This document shows, piece by piece, positions 30,590 to 43,279 of a DNA stretch of 64,000 bases. The notes under the pieces are model-generated. The model had not been told where the DNA came from, made no database searches, and worked only from the letters and a program-made list of their open reading frames with translations. Source of the DNA: Cytobacillus firmus (GTDB taxonomy: Bacteria > Bacillota > Bacilli > Bacillales > Cytobacillaceae); NCBI RefSeq assembly GCF_023715565.1, contig NZ_JAMBOJ010000003.1:62001-126000 (forward strand), read 5' to 3'. Position numbers and translations under genes: made by a program. The number at the start of each line of letters is the position of its first letter. The first letter of the stretch is position 1.

Positions 30590-30619
30590 TAAAAGAAACA
30601 CGGCCGATGATGGCCGTGT
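30590..30619 (-). terminator. Intercistronic hairpin between leuB and leuC
   Basis: ACACGGCC and GGCCGTGT (30598-30619) form a GC-rich 8-bp stem. On the minus strand it is followed by TTTCTTTT. It sits in the 90-bp leuB-leuC gap and could attenuate or protect the distal part of the operon mRNA. Confidence 0.55.
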
Positions 30620-30662
30620 CTCAAGTTTAAAATCAGCTGAACCAGTGCCCAGCAGTCAGCAC

Positions 30663-31775
30663 TTATGCATAAGCACCCATAATATTGAGAATAGCCTCGT
30701 TATCCAAAAGGGTAGCCTTTACCTCTTCAATCATTTCAGAAGTAGTGACAACCTTTTTTCCAAATGAAAAGATATCTCTCGTACGATAGCCGGCTTCAAG
30801 AACTTGATTAACAGCATTCTCAACTGCTTCAGCTTCCTCTTCCATTCCGAAGGATAGACGGAGCATCATGGCTGCCGATAAAATCATGGCAATTGGATTA
30901 GCTGAATCCTTTCCTTGAATATCCGGTGCGGAACCATGAATAGGTTCGTATAAGTAAGGCCCGTTTTCCGAAATGCTGGCAGAAGGAAGCATTCCCAGAG
31001 AACCGGTCAATACAGAGGCTTCATCACTCAGAATATCACCGAACATATTTTCCGTTACGACAACATCAAATCTTTTCGGGTTTTTAATCATTTGCATAGC
31101 GGCATTATCAACAAGCATATGTTCAAGAACAACATCAGGATATTGCTTTGCAATGTCCTCTGCAACCTCTCTCCACATTCTGCTGGATTCCAGGACATTG
31201 GCCTTATCAACAGAAGTTACCTTGCCACGCCGCTTTCCTGCAAGTTCGAATGCCAGCTTAATGACACGGCGCATTTCTTCTTTTTGATAAAACAAAGTGT
31301 CCACTACAGCATCTTTTCCGTTTTGCTGTGTCCTTTCGCTTGGCTTTCCAAAATAGAGTCCGCCGGTTAATTCTCTGACCATCAGCATATCCACGCCTTC
31401 AATTACTTCATTTTTTAACGGAGACGTATCGGAAAGGCTTGAATAATATTGAGTTGGCCGCAAATTGGCATATAGATTTAATTCCTTGCGGATCATTAAT
31501 AGACCCTTTTCCGGACGAAGGTGGGGAGGCTGCTGGTCCCATTTAGGTCCGCCAACCGCTCCCAGCATGACCGCATCGCTTTCTTTGCAAAGCTCCAGTG
31601 TTTCATTAGGTAGCGGAGTTCCGACTGCATCAATAGCAGAACCGCCGATTTTGCCATATGAAAATTGGAATTGATGTCCGAACCGTTCACCAACAGCCTG
31701 CAGGACTTCAATTGCACCCTTCACCACTTCTTTGCCGATCCCATCTCCTGGAAGTACTGCGATACGTTTTTTCAT
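30663..31775 (-). CDS. leuB: 3-isopropylmalate dehydrogenase
   Basis: NAD-dependent oxidative decarboxylation of 3-isopropylmalate. Substrate and NAD residues are in MLMVRELTGGLYFGKP, the lysine in TSVDKANVL, and the metal-site aspartates in NMFGDILSDEAS. The start ATG 31775 (MKKRIAVLPGDGIGKEV) has GGAGGGA before it; the longer in-frame ATG would add an unlikely 21-residue tail. Length is 370. Confidence 0.97.
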   Translation of the reverse strand: MKKRIAVLPGDGIGKEVVKGAIEVLQAVGERFGHQFQFSYGKIGGSAIDAVGTPLPNETLELCKESDAVMLGAVGGPKWDQQPPHLRPEKGLLMIRKELNLYANLRPTQYYSSLSDTSPLKNEVIEGVDMLMVRELTGGLYFGKPSERTQQNGKDAVVDTLFYQKEEMRRVIKLAFELAGKRRGKVTSVDKANVLESSRMWREVAEDIAKQYPDVVLEHMLVDNAAMQMIKNPKRFDVVVTENMFGDILSDEASVLTGSLGMLPSASISENGPYLYEPIHGSAPDIQGKDSANPIAMILSAAMMLRLSFGMEEEAEAVENAVNQVLEAGYRTRDIFSFGKKVVTTSEMIEEVKATLLDNEAILNIMGAYA

Positions 31776-31902
31776 TTTTAATCCCTCCGTCTGATTTATT
31801 GTTTTATAGATTTTCTTCCTATTATAATTCTGCCGCACATTTGTTTTTGGGGGGAACGACAGTAGACTTTCCCCCTCTGTGATCCAAATCTCCCGCTTTA
31901 GA

Positions 31903-34453
<2,551 letters not shown>

Positions 34454-34498
34454 TTATCTCCCTCTCCGAATAAGTTTTTTATATTTATAATAGTTTAT

Positions 34499-35017
34499 TT
34501 AAACGATAGAGTATGACTTGGACTGCTGGGAAGTACGCTGTGTTCCTCTAGGGAATGCCGTTGTTCCTGTCCTTGCAAGCTCTTTGATTCCATATGGTTT
34601 AATAAGTTCAATGAATGCTTCAACCTTATCAGATTCACCTGTAATCTGAACGGTCATGCTATCCTTGCTGACGTCTATCACAGATGCTCTGAAAGGTTCA
34701 ATTAAAGAGTAAATCTCATTTCTTGTATATGGGACTGCCTGAACTTTAATAAGGGCAAGCTCTCTTGCGACAATTGACTGATCCGTGATATCCGTTACTT
34801 TTATCACATCGATTTGCTTATTCAGCTGTTTCGTAATTTGTTCACTGGCACTGGAGTCCTCAACATGGACCACACAAGTGATTCGCGACATCCCTTCATG
34901 TTCAGACAGGCCGACTGAAATGCTTTCAATATTAAAGTTTCTTTTAGAAAATAGATTAGTAATTCTGTTTAGAACACCCGGCCGATTCATCACAGTCAGG
35001 CATATGATTCGTTTCAT
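34499..35017 (-). CDS. ilvN: Acetolactate synthase small (regulatory) subunit
   Basis: N-terminal ACT domain ([20 protein letters not shown]) for valine feedback, and a C-terminal dimerisation part. 172 residues, as in B. subtilis IlvH. Its ATG overlaps the ilvB stop (ATGA), tying stoichiometry to the large subunit. Confidence 0.97.
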   Translation of the reverse strand: MKRIICLTVMNRPGVLNRITNLFSKRNFNIESISVGLSEHEGMSRITCVVHVEDSSASEQITKQLNKQIDVIKVTDITDQSIVARELALIKVQAVPYTRNEIYSLIEPFRASVIDVSKDSMTVQITGESDKVEAFIELIKPYGIKELARTGTTAFPRGTQRTSQQSKSYSIV

Positions 35018-36735
35018 GGTTTTACACCTGCCATTTCATGAAGTCCTTTTCCTGGTGCGATCATCGGATACACGTTTTCATCGGGATCCACCCTGAAATC
35101 GATAAGCACAGGTTCGCGGTTATGAAGCACTTCATCCAATACCTCTTCAGCCTCTTCTTCAGATTGGATGACATATCCTTTTATCCCATAGGCTTCAGCC
35201 AATTTCACAAAAGAAGGCTGTAACGGAATTTTACTGTGAGAGAAACGGGATTCATAAAAGATCTCCTGCCACTGCCGGACCATGCCTAGGGCCATATTAT
35301 TGAAAATAATAATTTTTACCGGCAGATTCAGTTCCTGAATGATAGCAAGCTCCTGAGTTGACATTTGGAATCCTCCATCTCCGCAAATGGCGAGTACGCA
35401 TGCTTCCGGGTTAGCCAGCTGAGCCCCGATGCTTGCCGGGAAACCAAATCCCATTGTTCCAAGTCCGCCTGATGTCACCCATCTATCTGCATTATTAAAG
35501 CGATAGTATTGGGCTGCCCACATTTGATGCTGTCCTACATCAGTTACGACGATGGCATCCCCTTCCGTCTTTGAATGAAGCATTTCCATGACTTTCTGGG
35601 GTTTCAGCTGTACGGATTCTTTATCATAGTAATATGGATATTCCTCCTGCCACCTCGAGATGGTTTCCATCCATTCTTTATGGGCAGGCGGCTTTCCATC
35701 CTGCAGAATCAGCTGCTCTAGAGCTTCTTTTGCATCCGCCACAATCGGGATGGACGTTGGAACGTTTTTGCCGATTTCAGCAGGGTCAATATCAATATGG
35801 GCGACTTTTGCATGTGGTGCAAAATGCTGTAAATTCCCAGTTAATCTGTCATCAAAACGGGCTCCAATATTAATCAGCAAATCGCATTCTGTAAGGCCCA
35901 TATTGGCTGCATAACAGCCATGCATACCAGCCATACCAATGAATAATGGATGACTTGCAGGAAATCCGCCGAGGCCCAGAAGTGTGTGGATAACAGGTAT
36001 TTGCTGCTGCTCCGCGTATTCTTTCAATTCTTTGGATGCTCTTCCATGAAGCACTCCGGCACCAGCCAGGATGACAGGCTTTTTCGATCTGCTGACTGCT
36101 TCAGTTAATTTTCTTATTTGAAGGTAATTTGGTTTTAATGTCGGCTGATACCCCGGCAGATTCACTTCCGTTTCTTTCTCGGGCTGATCTGAAACTCCTG
36201 CAGCAATGTCTTTGGGGATATCAATCAGCACTGGTCCTGGCCTGCCGGTTGAAGCTATATAAAAAGCTTCTTTAACGATTCTCGGAATATCTTCAATGCT
36301 GCGGACCTGATAATTGTATTTTGTAATAGGAGTGGTTATCCCCAGGATATCTGCCTCCTGAAAGGCGTCTGACCCAATGACTCCCGTTGCTACCTGGCCA
36401 GTAAATACAATCAGCGGAAGTGAATCCATCATTGCGTCTGCAAGACCGGTAACAATATTAGTGGCTCCTGGTCCTGAAGTGGCAATTACGACACCAGGCT
36501 TTCCCGATATACGGGCATACCCTTCAGCAGCATGAATTCCTCCCTGTTCATGACGCGGCAGCACATGAAGAATCTTTGAATGATACAGCTTGTCGTAAAG
36601 TGGAAGAACAGCTCCTCCAGGATAACCAAAAATCACTTCAACATTTTCTTTCTCCAAGGCTCTTAATAACAGATCAGCGCCGGTGACAGGATATGTCTCC
36701 GTTTTTGTTTCTGTTAAGGCAGCTTCCTGCAGCAT
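35014..36735 (-). CDS. ilvB: Acetolactate synthase large (catalytic) subunit
   Basis: ThDP- and FAD-dependent enzyme joining pyruvate with pyruvate or 2-ketobutyrate. The ThDP-activating glutamate is near [17 protein letters not shown]. The C-terminal ThDP/Mg motif begins at [13 protein letters not shown] and includes [13 protein letters not shown]. Length is 573. First gene of the ilv-leu operon, 36 bp after the T-box terminator tail. Confidence 0.98.
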   Translation of the reverse strand: MLQEAALTETKTETYPVTGADLLLRALEKENVEVIFGYPGGAVLPLYDKLYHSKILHVLPRHEQGGIHAAEGYARISGKPGVVIATSGPGATNIVTGLADAMMDSLPLIVFTGQVATGVIGSDAFQEADILGITTPITKYNYQVRSIEDIPRIVKEAFYIASTGRPGPVLIDIPKDIAAGVSDQPEKETEVNLPGYQPTLKPNYLQIRKLTEAVSRSKKPVILAGAGVLHGRASKELKEYAEQQQIPVIHTLLGLGGFPASHPLFIGMAGMHGCYAANMGLTECDLLINIGARFDDRLTGNLQHFAPHAKVAHIDIDPAEIGKNVPTSIPIVADAKEALEQLILQDGKPPAHKEWMETISRWQEEYPYYYDKESVQLKPQKVMEMLHSKTEGDAIVVTDVGQHQMWAAQYYRFNNADRWVTSGGLGTMGFGFPASIGAQLANPEACVLAICGDGGFQMSTQELAIIQELNLPVKIIIFNNMALGMVRQWQEIFYESRFSHSKIPLQPSFVKLAEAYGIKGYVIQSEEEAEEVLDEVLHNREPVLIDFRVDPDENVYPMIAPGKGLHEMAGVKP

Positions 36736-36770
36736 TTGTTGATAACCTCCTCATGTTTTAATACTCCAAT

Positions 36771-37075
36771 ATAAAAAAGCCCTTCCACCCCTAAAGAAAC
36801 CTAACGATTGTAGGTATAAGGGATGGAAAGGCTTTGATCACCTGTTCCACGGTACCACCCTGATTCACGCTTATGATGCGTGCACTCATGAACAGCGGAT
36901 TTGCTGTTCGTTTTGATAACGGGTGAAGAACACCCGGCAGCCCCTAGTCGATTCACTTTCAGGACTGCGCTCAGAGGTGAGTTCATTTTAAGAGGGCATT
37001 ACCGGTTTTCAGCAGATCCGGCTCTCTGGGAATGCCTTTCATAAAACTACTTATCCTCTTCTACGCTTTTCCTAT
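36771..37075 (-). promoter_or_regulatory. T-box leader (leucine) of the ilv-leu operon
   Basis: T-box sequence AGGGTGGTACCGTGG is at 36847-36861 (minus). The specifier loop reads GAACTCACC with leucine codon CTC at 36979-36981. The Stem I element GGATAAGTAG is present. The terminator pairs AAAGCCTTTCCATCC with GGGTGGAAGGGCTTT (36773-36835) and ends in T-rich sequence. Transcription of the operon should rise when tRNA-Leu is uncharged. Confidence 0.96.
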
Positions 37076-37215
37076 TCTAAGATTTAACCTTAATACAATA
37101 ACGCTTTAAATCATTGAATTGATAGATTAAAAAAAACCGAATTTCCATATAGTGAGATAGATTTCACTGGGATGAAGTTTATAGTTGCTTGTGTAAATTT
37201 CTTATATTGAGGACT

Positions 37216-37244
37216 ATCTTACGCCCATTTTTATCAGCCGTCAA
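37216..37244 (-). promoter_or_regulatory. Sigma-A promoter of the ilv-leu operon
   Basis: TTGACG (37239-37244), a 17-nt spacer and TAAGAT (37216-37221). Transcription from about 37209 would give a leader of roughly 470 nt before ilvB, close to the long leader known for B. subtilis ilv-leu. Confidence 0.72.
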
Positions 37245-37257
37245 CACCCTTTTTATG

Positions 37258-37272
37258 AATTATTTGATAATT
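37258..37272 (-). promoter_or_regulatory. CodY-like box upstream of ilv-leu promoter
   Basis: AATTATCAAATAATT (minus strand) matches 12 of 15 consensus positions and is itself nearly palindromic. It covers about -49 to -63 from the predicted start, within the zone where CodY represses this operon in B. subtilis. Confidence 0.5.
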
Positions 37273-37290
37273 TAGATTAATCTGTTTTTG

Positions 37291-37304
37291 TGAATCCGCT
37301 TACA
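37291..37304 (-). promoter_or_regulatory. CcpA cre-like site upstream of ilv-leu promoter
   Basis: TGTAAGCGGATTCA on the minus strand fits the cre pattern closely. Its centre is about 89 bp before the predicted start; the B. subtilis cre that activates ilv-leu lies at a similar distance. The remaining 37305-37440 is AT-rich and holds no gene I can see. Confidence 0.55.
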
Positions 37305-37440
37305 TTGTTGATATATTCACATTTCATATGACAAAAATTTTTTTATATTTTTTTAATAAGGGAGATAACAAGAGCTGATGAGGTTTATAGAGGGAATTTA
37401 AAAACAACTGGCAGGTTCCTGCAATTAAAAATTAAAAACA

Positions 37441-37467
37441 AAAAAACCCACCAAAAAGGTGAGTAAA
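37441..37467 (-). terminator. Terminator downstream of tRNA-Arg
   Basis: ACTCACC and GGTGGGT form the stem, with a T-rich loop and a TTTTTTTG tail on the minus strand. Confidence 0.8.
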
Positions 37468-37504
37468 AATTCGGTAAGATATGTAATGTTTCCAGATGTG
37501 TAAA

Positions 37505-37581
<77 letters not shown>

Positions 37582-37726
37582 ATTTTGAAATTATTTACGT
37601 GATTGAGATTTATTAACTCAACGACAAGATTTATTATATTAAACAAATGTTAAGAAGTCAACACTTTGTAAATTTTTTTTTATTTTTTGAGGGAAGACCG
37701 GGCTTCCCTCAATTATTATATTCCAA

Positions 37727-38245
37727 TTAATCGCTTTTTACCAGTGAAAATCTTTGGGTCAGATCAGGAATCTTTCCATTGGAAAAGTCATACACATCCA
37801 GTGTAACATCTTTTCCCCTGTTTTCCAGTATGACATATGTCCTTTCATTTCTGCCTCTGGGGAGCCTTATGCTTCCAGGATTGATAAATAATATCCCCTC
37901 AGACATTTCAGCTCCCAGACTATGTGAATGGCCAAAACATACGATATCTGCCTTTAATTCACGAGCCCTGTATGACAGATTCATTAATGTGGACTTAACG
38001 GAATATTTATGACCGTGTGTGACGAAAAAGCGGAATTCTCCAGCCTCTTCTATTCTGTCCTCCGGAAAGTCTGCGTCAAAGTCACAATTTCCTCTTACTG
38101 CAGCGTAGCCCTTTAGTGATTCATCACCCGCTTGAAGCTCCGAATCTCCGCAGTGAATCATTAGATCCATATCAGGATGTGTATGACGAATTTGGCTGAG
38201 TTCAGAAGTTAATCCATGGCTATCGCTGACAATCAAAACTTTCAT
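37727..38245 (-). CDS. ysnB: Metallophosphoesterase YsnB (YfcE/MJ0936 type)
   Basis: 172-residue calcineurin-like phosphoesterase. Metal ligands are in SDSHG, HCGDSE, GNCD, THGHKY and GHSH, in order. The family hydrolyses phosphodiesters in vitro; the physiological substrate is not known. It overlaps the upstream rdgB gene by 4 bases (ATGA). Confidence 0.93.
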   Translation of the reverse strand: MKVLIVSDSHGLTSELSQIRHTHPDMDLMIHCGDSELQAGDESLKGYAAVRGNCDFDADFPEDRIEEAGEFRFFVTHGHKYSVKSTLMNLSYRARELKADIVCFGHSHSLGAEMSEGILFINPGSIRLPRGRNERTYVILENRGKDVTLDVYDFSNGKIPDLTQRFSLVKSD

Positions 38246-38853
38246 GAGTTTTCAGCTCCTGCCAAGAAAGAAGGCAGCAACTCCTCAAGCTTTTGAAGAG
38301 CATTCGCTCTGTGACTGATCTGGCTTTTTTCCTCAGGCATTAATTCAGCCATTGCTTTGCGTTTTTCTTCTGCAAAGAAAATAGGATCATAGCCAAATCC
38401 ATTAGTCCCTCTTCTTTCTCTTAAAATATGCCCTTCACAAGTTCCTGCAACGGTTGCAGTCGTTTTACCGGGAGCAGCAATGGCAAGAGCGCAATAGAAC
38501 CGTGCCCGCCGGTTGTGATCCGGAACTCCTTCGAGCTCACCGAGAACTTTGTCCATATTTTTCTGATCGTTTTTTTCCTCTCCTGCATAGCGGGCGGAAT
38601 AGATGCCCGGCTTCCCTCCAAGCGCATCAATGATCAAGCCTGAATCATCTGCTATGACCATTCTTCCAAAAGCTTTGGACACGGCTTCCGCTTTAAGAAT
38701 GGCATTCTCTTCAAACGTGCTGCCTGTCTCCTCAACGTCCTGAAAATCTGGATAATCCAGCAGGGTTTTCACCTCAAAACCAAGAGGCGTGAACATCCGC
38801 TCAAACTCTCTCGCTTTGCCTGCGTTGTTAGTAGCGATTATGACTTCCTGCAT
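38242..38853 (-). CDS. rdgB: XTP/dITP pyrophosphatase (RdgB/HAM1)
   Basis: House-cleaning enzyme removing ITP and XTP from nucleotide pools. The [10 protein letters not shown] substrate loop and [20 protein letters not shown] motif are present. I start at ATG 38853 ([10 protein letters not shown]), preceded by GGGGAGGG; the longer ORF extends into rph. Length is 203. Equivalent to B. subtilis YsnA. Confidence 0.95.
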   Translation of the reverse strand: MQEVIIATNNAGKAREFERMFTPLGFEVKTLLDYPDFQDVEETGSTFEENAILKAEAVSKAFGRMVIADDSGLIIDALGGKPGIYSARYAGEEKNDQKNMDKVLGELEGVPDHNRRARFYCALAIAAPGKTTATVAGTCEGHILRERRGTNGFGYDPIFFAEEKRKAMAELMPEEKSQISHRANALQKLEELLPSFLAGAENS

Positions 38854-38854
38854 A

Positions 38855-39625
38855 TTATGCCCTCCCCGCAACCTTGTCTCTTTTGCTTTGAATGCTTCCT
38901 GAGATATTCTCTCCCAATGCGGATTTCTGAAGTTCAAGCAGCTCTGATATCCCTTCCTGTGCGGCACTAAGCATTTCCTGCAGCTGCGCATAAGAAAAAG
39001 TCGCTTCTTCTCCAGTTCCCTGTAGCTCTACAAATTCCCCGCTGCCGGTCATAACGACATTCATATCCACTTCAGCAGAGGAATCTTCAATATAATTTAA
39101 ATCTACAACAGCCTGCTTATCAGTAAGAATCCCCACGCTTGTGGCTGCAAGGAAGTCATTGATTGGATAGCTTGAAAGCTTCTTATTGCTGTAAAGCTTA
39201 TCCATCGCCTGCGCCATTGCAATAAAGGCTCCTGTTATGGAAGCAGTCCGTGTCCCTCCATCCGCCTGTATTACGTCGCAATCAAGCCATACCGTTCTTT
39301 CGCCAAGTGCATCAAGGTCCACTACTGCGCGGAGTGCACGGCCGATCAGGCGCTGAATTTCCATTGTTCTCCCTGAAATTTTTCCTTTTGCTGATTCCCT
39401 GATGTTTCTCTGCTCTGTAGCTCGCGGAAGCATGGAATATTCAGCTGTTATCCATCCCTTCCCCTGTCCTCTCATAAAAGGAGGGACCCTTTCGTCAATG
39501 CTTGCTGTACAAATCACCTTTGTGTCTCCCACCGTAATGAGTACAGAGCCCTCAGGATGCTTTAAATAATCAGTTTCAATATGTATTGGCCTAAGCTGCT
39601 TTGGTTTACGTCCATCTGCGCGCAT
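38855..39625 (-). CDS. rph: Ribonuclease PH
   Basis: 3'-5' phosphorolytic exonuclease that trims tRNA 3' ends. The RNase PH core begins [13 protein letters not shown] and has the phosphate-binding segment [17 protein letters not shown]. Length is 256, with a short C-terminal extension. It is directly followed by rdgB, with one base between the genes, as in most Firmicutes. Confidence 0.97.
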   Translation of the reverse strand: MRADGRKPKQLRPIHIETDYLKHPEGSVLITVGDTKVICTASIDERVPPFMRGQGKGWITAEYSMLPRATEQRNIRESAKGKISGRTMEIQRLIGRALRAVVDLDALGERTVWLDCDVIQADGGTRTASITGAFIAMAQAMDKLYSNKKLSSYPINDFLAATSVGILTDKQAVVDLNYIEDSSAEVDMNVVMTGSGEFVELQGTGEEATFSYAQLQEMLSAAQEGISELLELQKSALGENISGSIQSKRDKVAGRA

Positions 39626-39699
39626 AAGCTGATTTCCCCCTTCATTTCCTTATACTGAACCTGGGCATTTGCCCAGTAATATTGGCATGCCTATTTTAC

Positions 39700-39736
39700 C
39701 AACAAAGAAGAGGCGGCATTATATGCCAACCTCTTT
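39700..39736 (-). terminator. Hairpin between gerM and rph
   Basis: AGAGG-GGCAT and ATGCC-CCTCT pair (39708-39735), with a mismatch. The T-run after it is short, so this is a weak terminator of gerM. A second small palindrome (CTGGGC-GCCCAG, 39661-39676) lies nearer rph. Confidence 0.5.
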
Positions 39737-39772
39737 TTCCCGTTACTATATAGTATAACAAAATCTAATATA

Positions 39773-40840
39773 TTAAAAACTTCCTGTATTCACATTTTCA
39801 GGGCGTGTTACAGGCTCTGATAGTTTTTCCCCATCTTCATTAACAATCTCTGCTTTGCCATCCACAGTAACAGCCACGCTTTCGATGTCCTTTTGTTCAG
39901 TTAGGGAGAGGACAAGTGCATTCAGCAAATGCTTGGAGATCATTTTCTCTTCAAAGCTGCTGAACACATTTTCATTGAAGTTTAATGTAACTTTTCCTTC
40001 TACAATTTTAGGAGCTTCAAGCAACTCTACATCCGGAAGGAAATCTGTCACCAGATTGGAAGCATAGTTCGGCCCTTTAATCAATTCGGATACAACCGCT
40101 TCAACTTTATTGCCCACGTCGTTGCTTACACGCTTGGTAACGGGCACGTAATAATAATTTTCTTCATCCCCGCCCAGATAATAAACGGTTACCGGCTTTG
40201 TATTCGTGATATCTACTACTTCCGTTGTATCCATGTTTATTCCATTTGCTCTCGTTAAAGCCGAACTGACCGGAGTTCCATTCACTGGCATCTCTTTTAA
40301 TTCATGTCCGTTTAATGTCAGCTTAACTTTATCAATGGAATCAAATTGTGTGAGTGTCCAGGTAACGGATTGAAGAATTTTCTTTTCATCTTCAGCTGCA
40401 TATTCCTTAAATTCTTTTGAGAAATCGACGGTTGCCACTTTATCTTTAATATTTACAGAGACTTTAGTATCAGCCGGAAGGACTGCTCTGAAATTATTAG
40501 GAAGAAGCTCTGTAACAGGACCGTTCTCCACAAGGTACTCCAACGCCTGAGTAGCAACTGAGTTCGTTTTCGGTAGATCAATCGTCTGGGAAACAACATA
40601 CCCATTTTTATCAATCAAGTAAAGCTCTGTTTTAAGATTTGCCGTAACACCCTCTTCATTTTCGGCTGTTTTTTTTCCTGTTGTTTCTTCAGCTACACTT
40701 TCGCCTTCATCGGTGTAAGATACTGCTTTTGGCGGATCGACCTTTTCTTTCCCTTGGCTTCCGAACAATCCGCAGCCTGATAACAATACAGATGAAACCA
40801 GCACAGCTGACACTATCGACGTTTTTTTATTTATAGACAT
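39773..40840 (-). CDS. gerM: Spore germination lipoprotein GerM
   Basis: 355 residues with a lipoprotein signal and lipobox LSGC (cysteine at 23), then two GerMN domains, about residues 65-200 and 210-345. GerM acts in sporulation and germination and contributes to the channel complex in the B. subtilis intermembrane space. It lies upstream of rph, as in B. subtilis. Confidence 0.94.
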   Translation of the reverse strand: MSINKKTSIVSAVLVSSVLLSGCGLFGSQGKEKVDPPKAVSYTDEGESVAEETTGKKTAENEEGVTANLKTELYLIDKNGYVVSQTIDLPKTNSVATQALEYLVENGPVTELLPNNFRAVLPADTKVSVNIKDKVATVDFSKEFKEYAAEDEKKILQSVTWTLTQFDSIDKVKLTLNGHELKEMPVNGTPVSSALTRANGINMDTTEVVDITNTKPVTVYYLGGDEENYYYVPVTKRVSNDVGNKVEAVVSELIKGPNYASNLVTDFLPDVELLEAPKIVEGKVTLNFNENVFSSFEEKMISKHLLNALVLSLTEQKDIESVAVTVDGKAEIVNEDGEKLSEPVTRPENVNTGSF

Positions 40841-40975
40841 ACATAATCCCCCCTGAGACAGTTTGTACTACATGTATACGAGCCTATCTGTAATTTAGAC
40901 CGTCTTTTGGGATAAAAGTGTGAATAGATTTTTGACAAATTTGGACAATCTAATATTCGACTGCCATAAAACATA

Positions 40976-41000
40976 GAAAAAAAGCCCCAATAAGGAGCTT
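40976..41000 (-). terminator. Terminator of the recQ-family gene
   Basis: AAGCTCC and GGGGCTT pair around a short loop, with TTTTTTT following on the minus strand. It overlaps the end of the helicase gene. Confidence 0.75.
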
Positions 41001-43141
41001 CAATATTGCTTCTGCAGTTCGTCTTTTACCAGGACAGCTTTGATTTTAAAATAATCTATTTCATCCGGAAGTTCTTCTTTAATCGGCTTAAGCATATCCC
41101 TTCCAGTTTTTTCAGCTGCCTGTAAAATAAGCTTTTCTTCCATTTCATTGAAAATATCTGACCAGTCAATCGCATTCCCTTCTTTGATCGAGCGGAAAAT
41201 ATGCTCCTGAATCGTTATAGGGGAAAAGTTTCGCTTTTTGGCTATTTCCGTTATAGTATTTCCATTCTTATAATAATCAAAGGAAATCTGGTAGCTTGGA
41301 CGGTCATCTTGTATTTCATCTGACATTGAAGGCGTATCCGCTGCAGGCATAGGGCGAATATTATGTTCTTCAGCAAATTCTTTGATTGCCTGAATAAAAT
41401 ATTCCCCATACTTATCAAATTTCATTTGCCCTACACCTTTAATATTTAACATCATGTCTTTGCTCACGGGAAAATAACGGCACATTTCTTTTAATGCGGT
41501 ATCGGCAAATACAACAAAGGGAGGAACATTTTCTTCATCTGCAATCTTTTTCCTCAGCTTCCTCAGGATCTCAAAAAGTTCGATATTTTCATCTTCTTCC
41601 TGAACAGATACAGGGACACTAATTTTCATAGATAGTTTTTTCTGTCCTTTTAAGACAGGAATTGCATTTGCTGACAGCCTTACGGTCGGATATTTTCCAT
41701 CTGTTAAAACCAGATAATCCTCAGCCAGCAGATAGTTGATCATCTCGGCAATCTCTTTTTCTTTGCGGTTTTTCATCAGCCCAAATGTGGAAAGTTTATT
41801 AAAATTAAGCTCGCGGATTCTTTTATTATTTGATCCTTTCAACACCTGTGCAGTCAAAGTAACGCCAAATCTTTCTTCCATCCGCTTAATGCACGAAAAA
41901 ATCATTAAAGCTTCCTGAGTAATATCGATGCTTGTCCGTTCATCCAGACAGTTGCTGCATTTGCCGCAGAGGATAGGTTCGCCAGTCTCATCAAAATAAT
42001 CAATGATATAGGATTGAAGGCATTTCTCTGTGTGGCAGTAATTAACCATATCCTTTAGCTTGCTGTATTCCTGCTCCATTTTCTGCGGATCCAGACTGCT
42101 CTCCTCAATCAAAAATTTCTGCAGCTGGATATCCTGAGGAGCAAACAGCAAATAACATATGCTATCCTCTCCATCTCTTCCTGCCCTTCCCGCTTCCTGA
42201 TAATAAGCTTCAATGTTCCGCGGAAGATTATAGTGGATCACATATCTGACATTGGATTTATCAATCCCCATTCCAAAAGCATTTGTTGCGACCATAATAT
42301 TTGATTCGTCATATACGAAGGCATCCTGTGCTTTTTTTCGTTCTTCTTCCTTTAAGCCCGCATGGTATTTAGCAACTGAGCAGTTCTTGTCTTTTAAGAA
42401 CTGGTACAGTTGGTCTGTCTCCCTGCGGCTTGAAGTATAAATGATTCCCGCTTCGCTTTTATGTTTGTTTATGGTCTGCAATAGAAAATCTCTTTTGTTA
42501 ACACCTTTCACTACCTGAAAGGAGAGGTTGTCCCTTGCGAAACCAGTTATAAACGTATTTTCCCCGGCGATGTTTAGAAGTCTGCGGATGTCCTCTGCAA
42601 CATCCTGTGTTGCTGTTGCAGTCAAAGCAGCGATTACAGGTTTCTGGTGCAGATTGCTAAGCTCTGAAACAACGGAACGATAGCTCGGGCGGAAATCATG
42701 CCCCCACTGTGATATGCAATGGGCTTCATCAAAGACGATCGCATTGATTGAAATATCGTTTAACAATTGCAAAAAGGCCATGGAACCAAATCGTTCCGGC
42801 GCTACATACACGAGCTTATATTCTTCATTGCGTATTCCAGCCACAATGTGCTGATACTCTGCAGAAGACAGCGTGCTGTTTATATAAGCCGCCGGTATGC
42901 CCGCAGCGCTAAGGGCATCCACTTGATCTTTCATCAGGGAAATTAAGGGAGAAATCACAATGGCCGTTCCGGGGAGTACAAGAGCGGGTATTTGAAAGCA
43001 GATTGACTTTCCGCCTCCGGTTGGAAGAATTCCAAGAGTATTGGTTTGTGAGAGGATATTTTGAATAATTTCCTGTTGGCCGGGGCGGAAAGAAGTATAT
43101 CCAAAATATTTCTTTAAATAGTTTTCGGCTTGTGCCAGCAA
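41000..43141 (-). CDS. recQ: RecQ-family ATP-dependent DNA helicase
   Basis: 3'-5' helicase of DNA repair. Domains in order: DEAD-type ATPase (Walker A TGGGKS, DEAH box), helicase C domain ending RAGRDGE, zinc-binding RQC (CxxxxC and CGKCSNC), HRDC near residues 515-590, and a C-terminal helix-turn-helix. I prefer the TTG at 43141 (MLAQAENYLKKYFGYTSF), which fits the RecQ N-terminus and follows GGTGG; the ATG at 43186 lacks a good ribosome site. It lies between racE and gerM, where B. subtilis has no helicase gene. Confidence 0.92.
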   Translation of the reverse strand: MLAQAENYLKKYFGYTSFRPGQQEIIQNILSQTNTLGILPTGGGKSICFQIPALVLPGTAIVISPLISLMKDQVDALSAAGIPAAYINSTLSSAEYQHIVAGIRNEEYKLVYVAPERFGSMAFLQLLNDISINAIVFDEAHCISQWGHDFRPSYRSVVSELSNLHQKPVIAALTATATQDVAEDIRRLLNIAGENTFITGFARDNLSFQVVKGVNKRDFLLQTINKHKSEAGIIYTSSRRETDQLYQFLKDKNCSVAKYHAGLKEEERKKAQDAFVYDESNIMVATNAFGMGIDKSNVRYVIHYNLPRNIEAYYQEAGRAGRDGEDSICYLLFAPQDIQLQKFLIEESSLDPQKMEQEYSKLKDMVNYCHTEKCLQSYIIDYFDETGEPILCGKCSNCLDERTSIDITQEALMIFSCIKRMEERFGVTLTAQVLKGSNNKRIRELNFNKLSTFGLMKNRKEKEIAEMINYLLAEDYLVLTDGKYPTVRLSANAIPVLKGQKKLSMKISVPVSVQEEDENIELFEILRKLRKKIADEENVPPFVVFADTALKEMCRYFPVSKDMMLNIKGVGQMKFDKYGEYFIQAIKEFAEEHNIRPMPAADTPSMSDEIQDDRPSYQISFDYYKNGNTITEIAKKRNFSPITIQEHIFRSIKEGNAIDWSDIFNEMEEKLILQAAEKTGRDMLKPIKEELPDEIDYFKIKAVLVKDELQKQY

Positions 43142-43236
43142 ATTGACCACCAACTCAATTAAGTATAGTTTTTCTTTCAACTTCATGATACCAAAGCTTT
43201 TTTAAAAAGTAATCTAAAAGTACATGCCAAAATATT

Positions 43237-43271
43237 TAAAAAACACCTTCCGAAAAGGTTCAGAAGGTGTC
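43237..43271 (-). terminator. Terminator of racE
   Basis: ACACCTTC (43243-43250) and GAAGGTGT (43263-43270) form an 8-bp stem immediately after racE, with TTTTTT on the minus strand. Confidence 0.88.
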
Positions 43272-43279
43272 TGCAGTTA

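Noticed and set aside
37291-37306. TnrA site overlapping the cre-like sequence before ilv-leu
   Set aside because: TGTAA and TCACA are present but one base closer than the TnrA consensus spacing.
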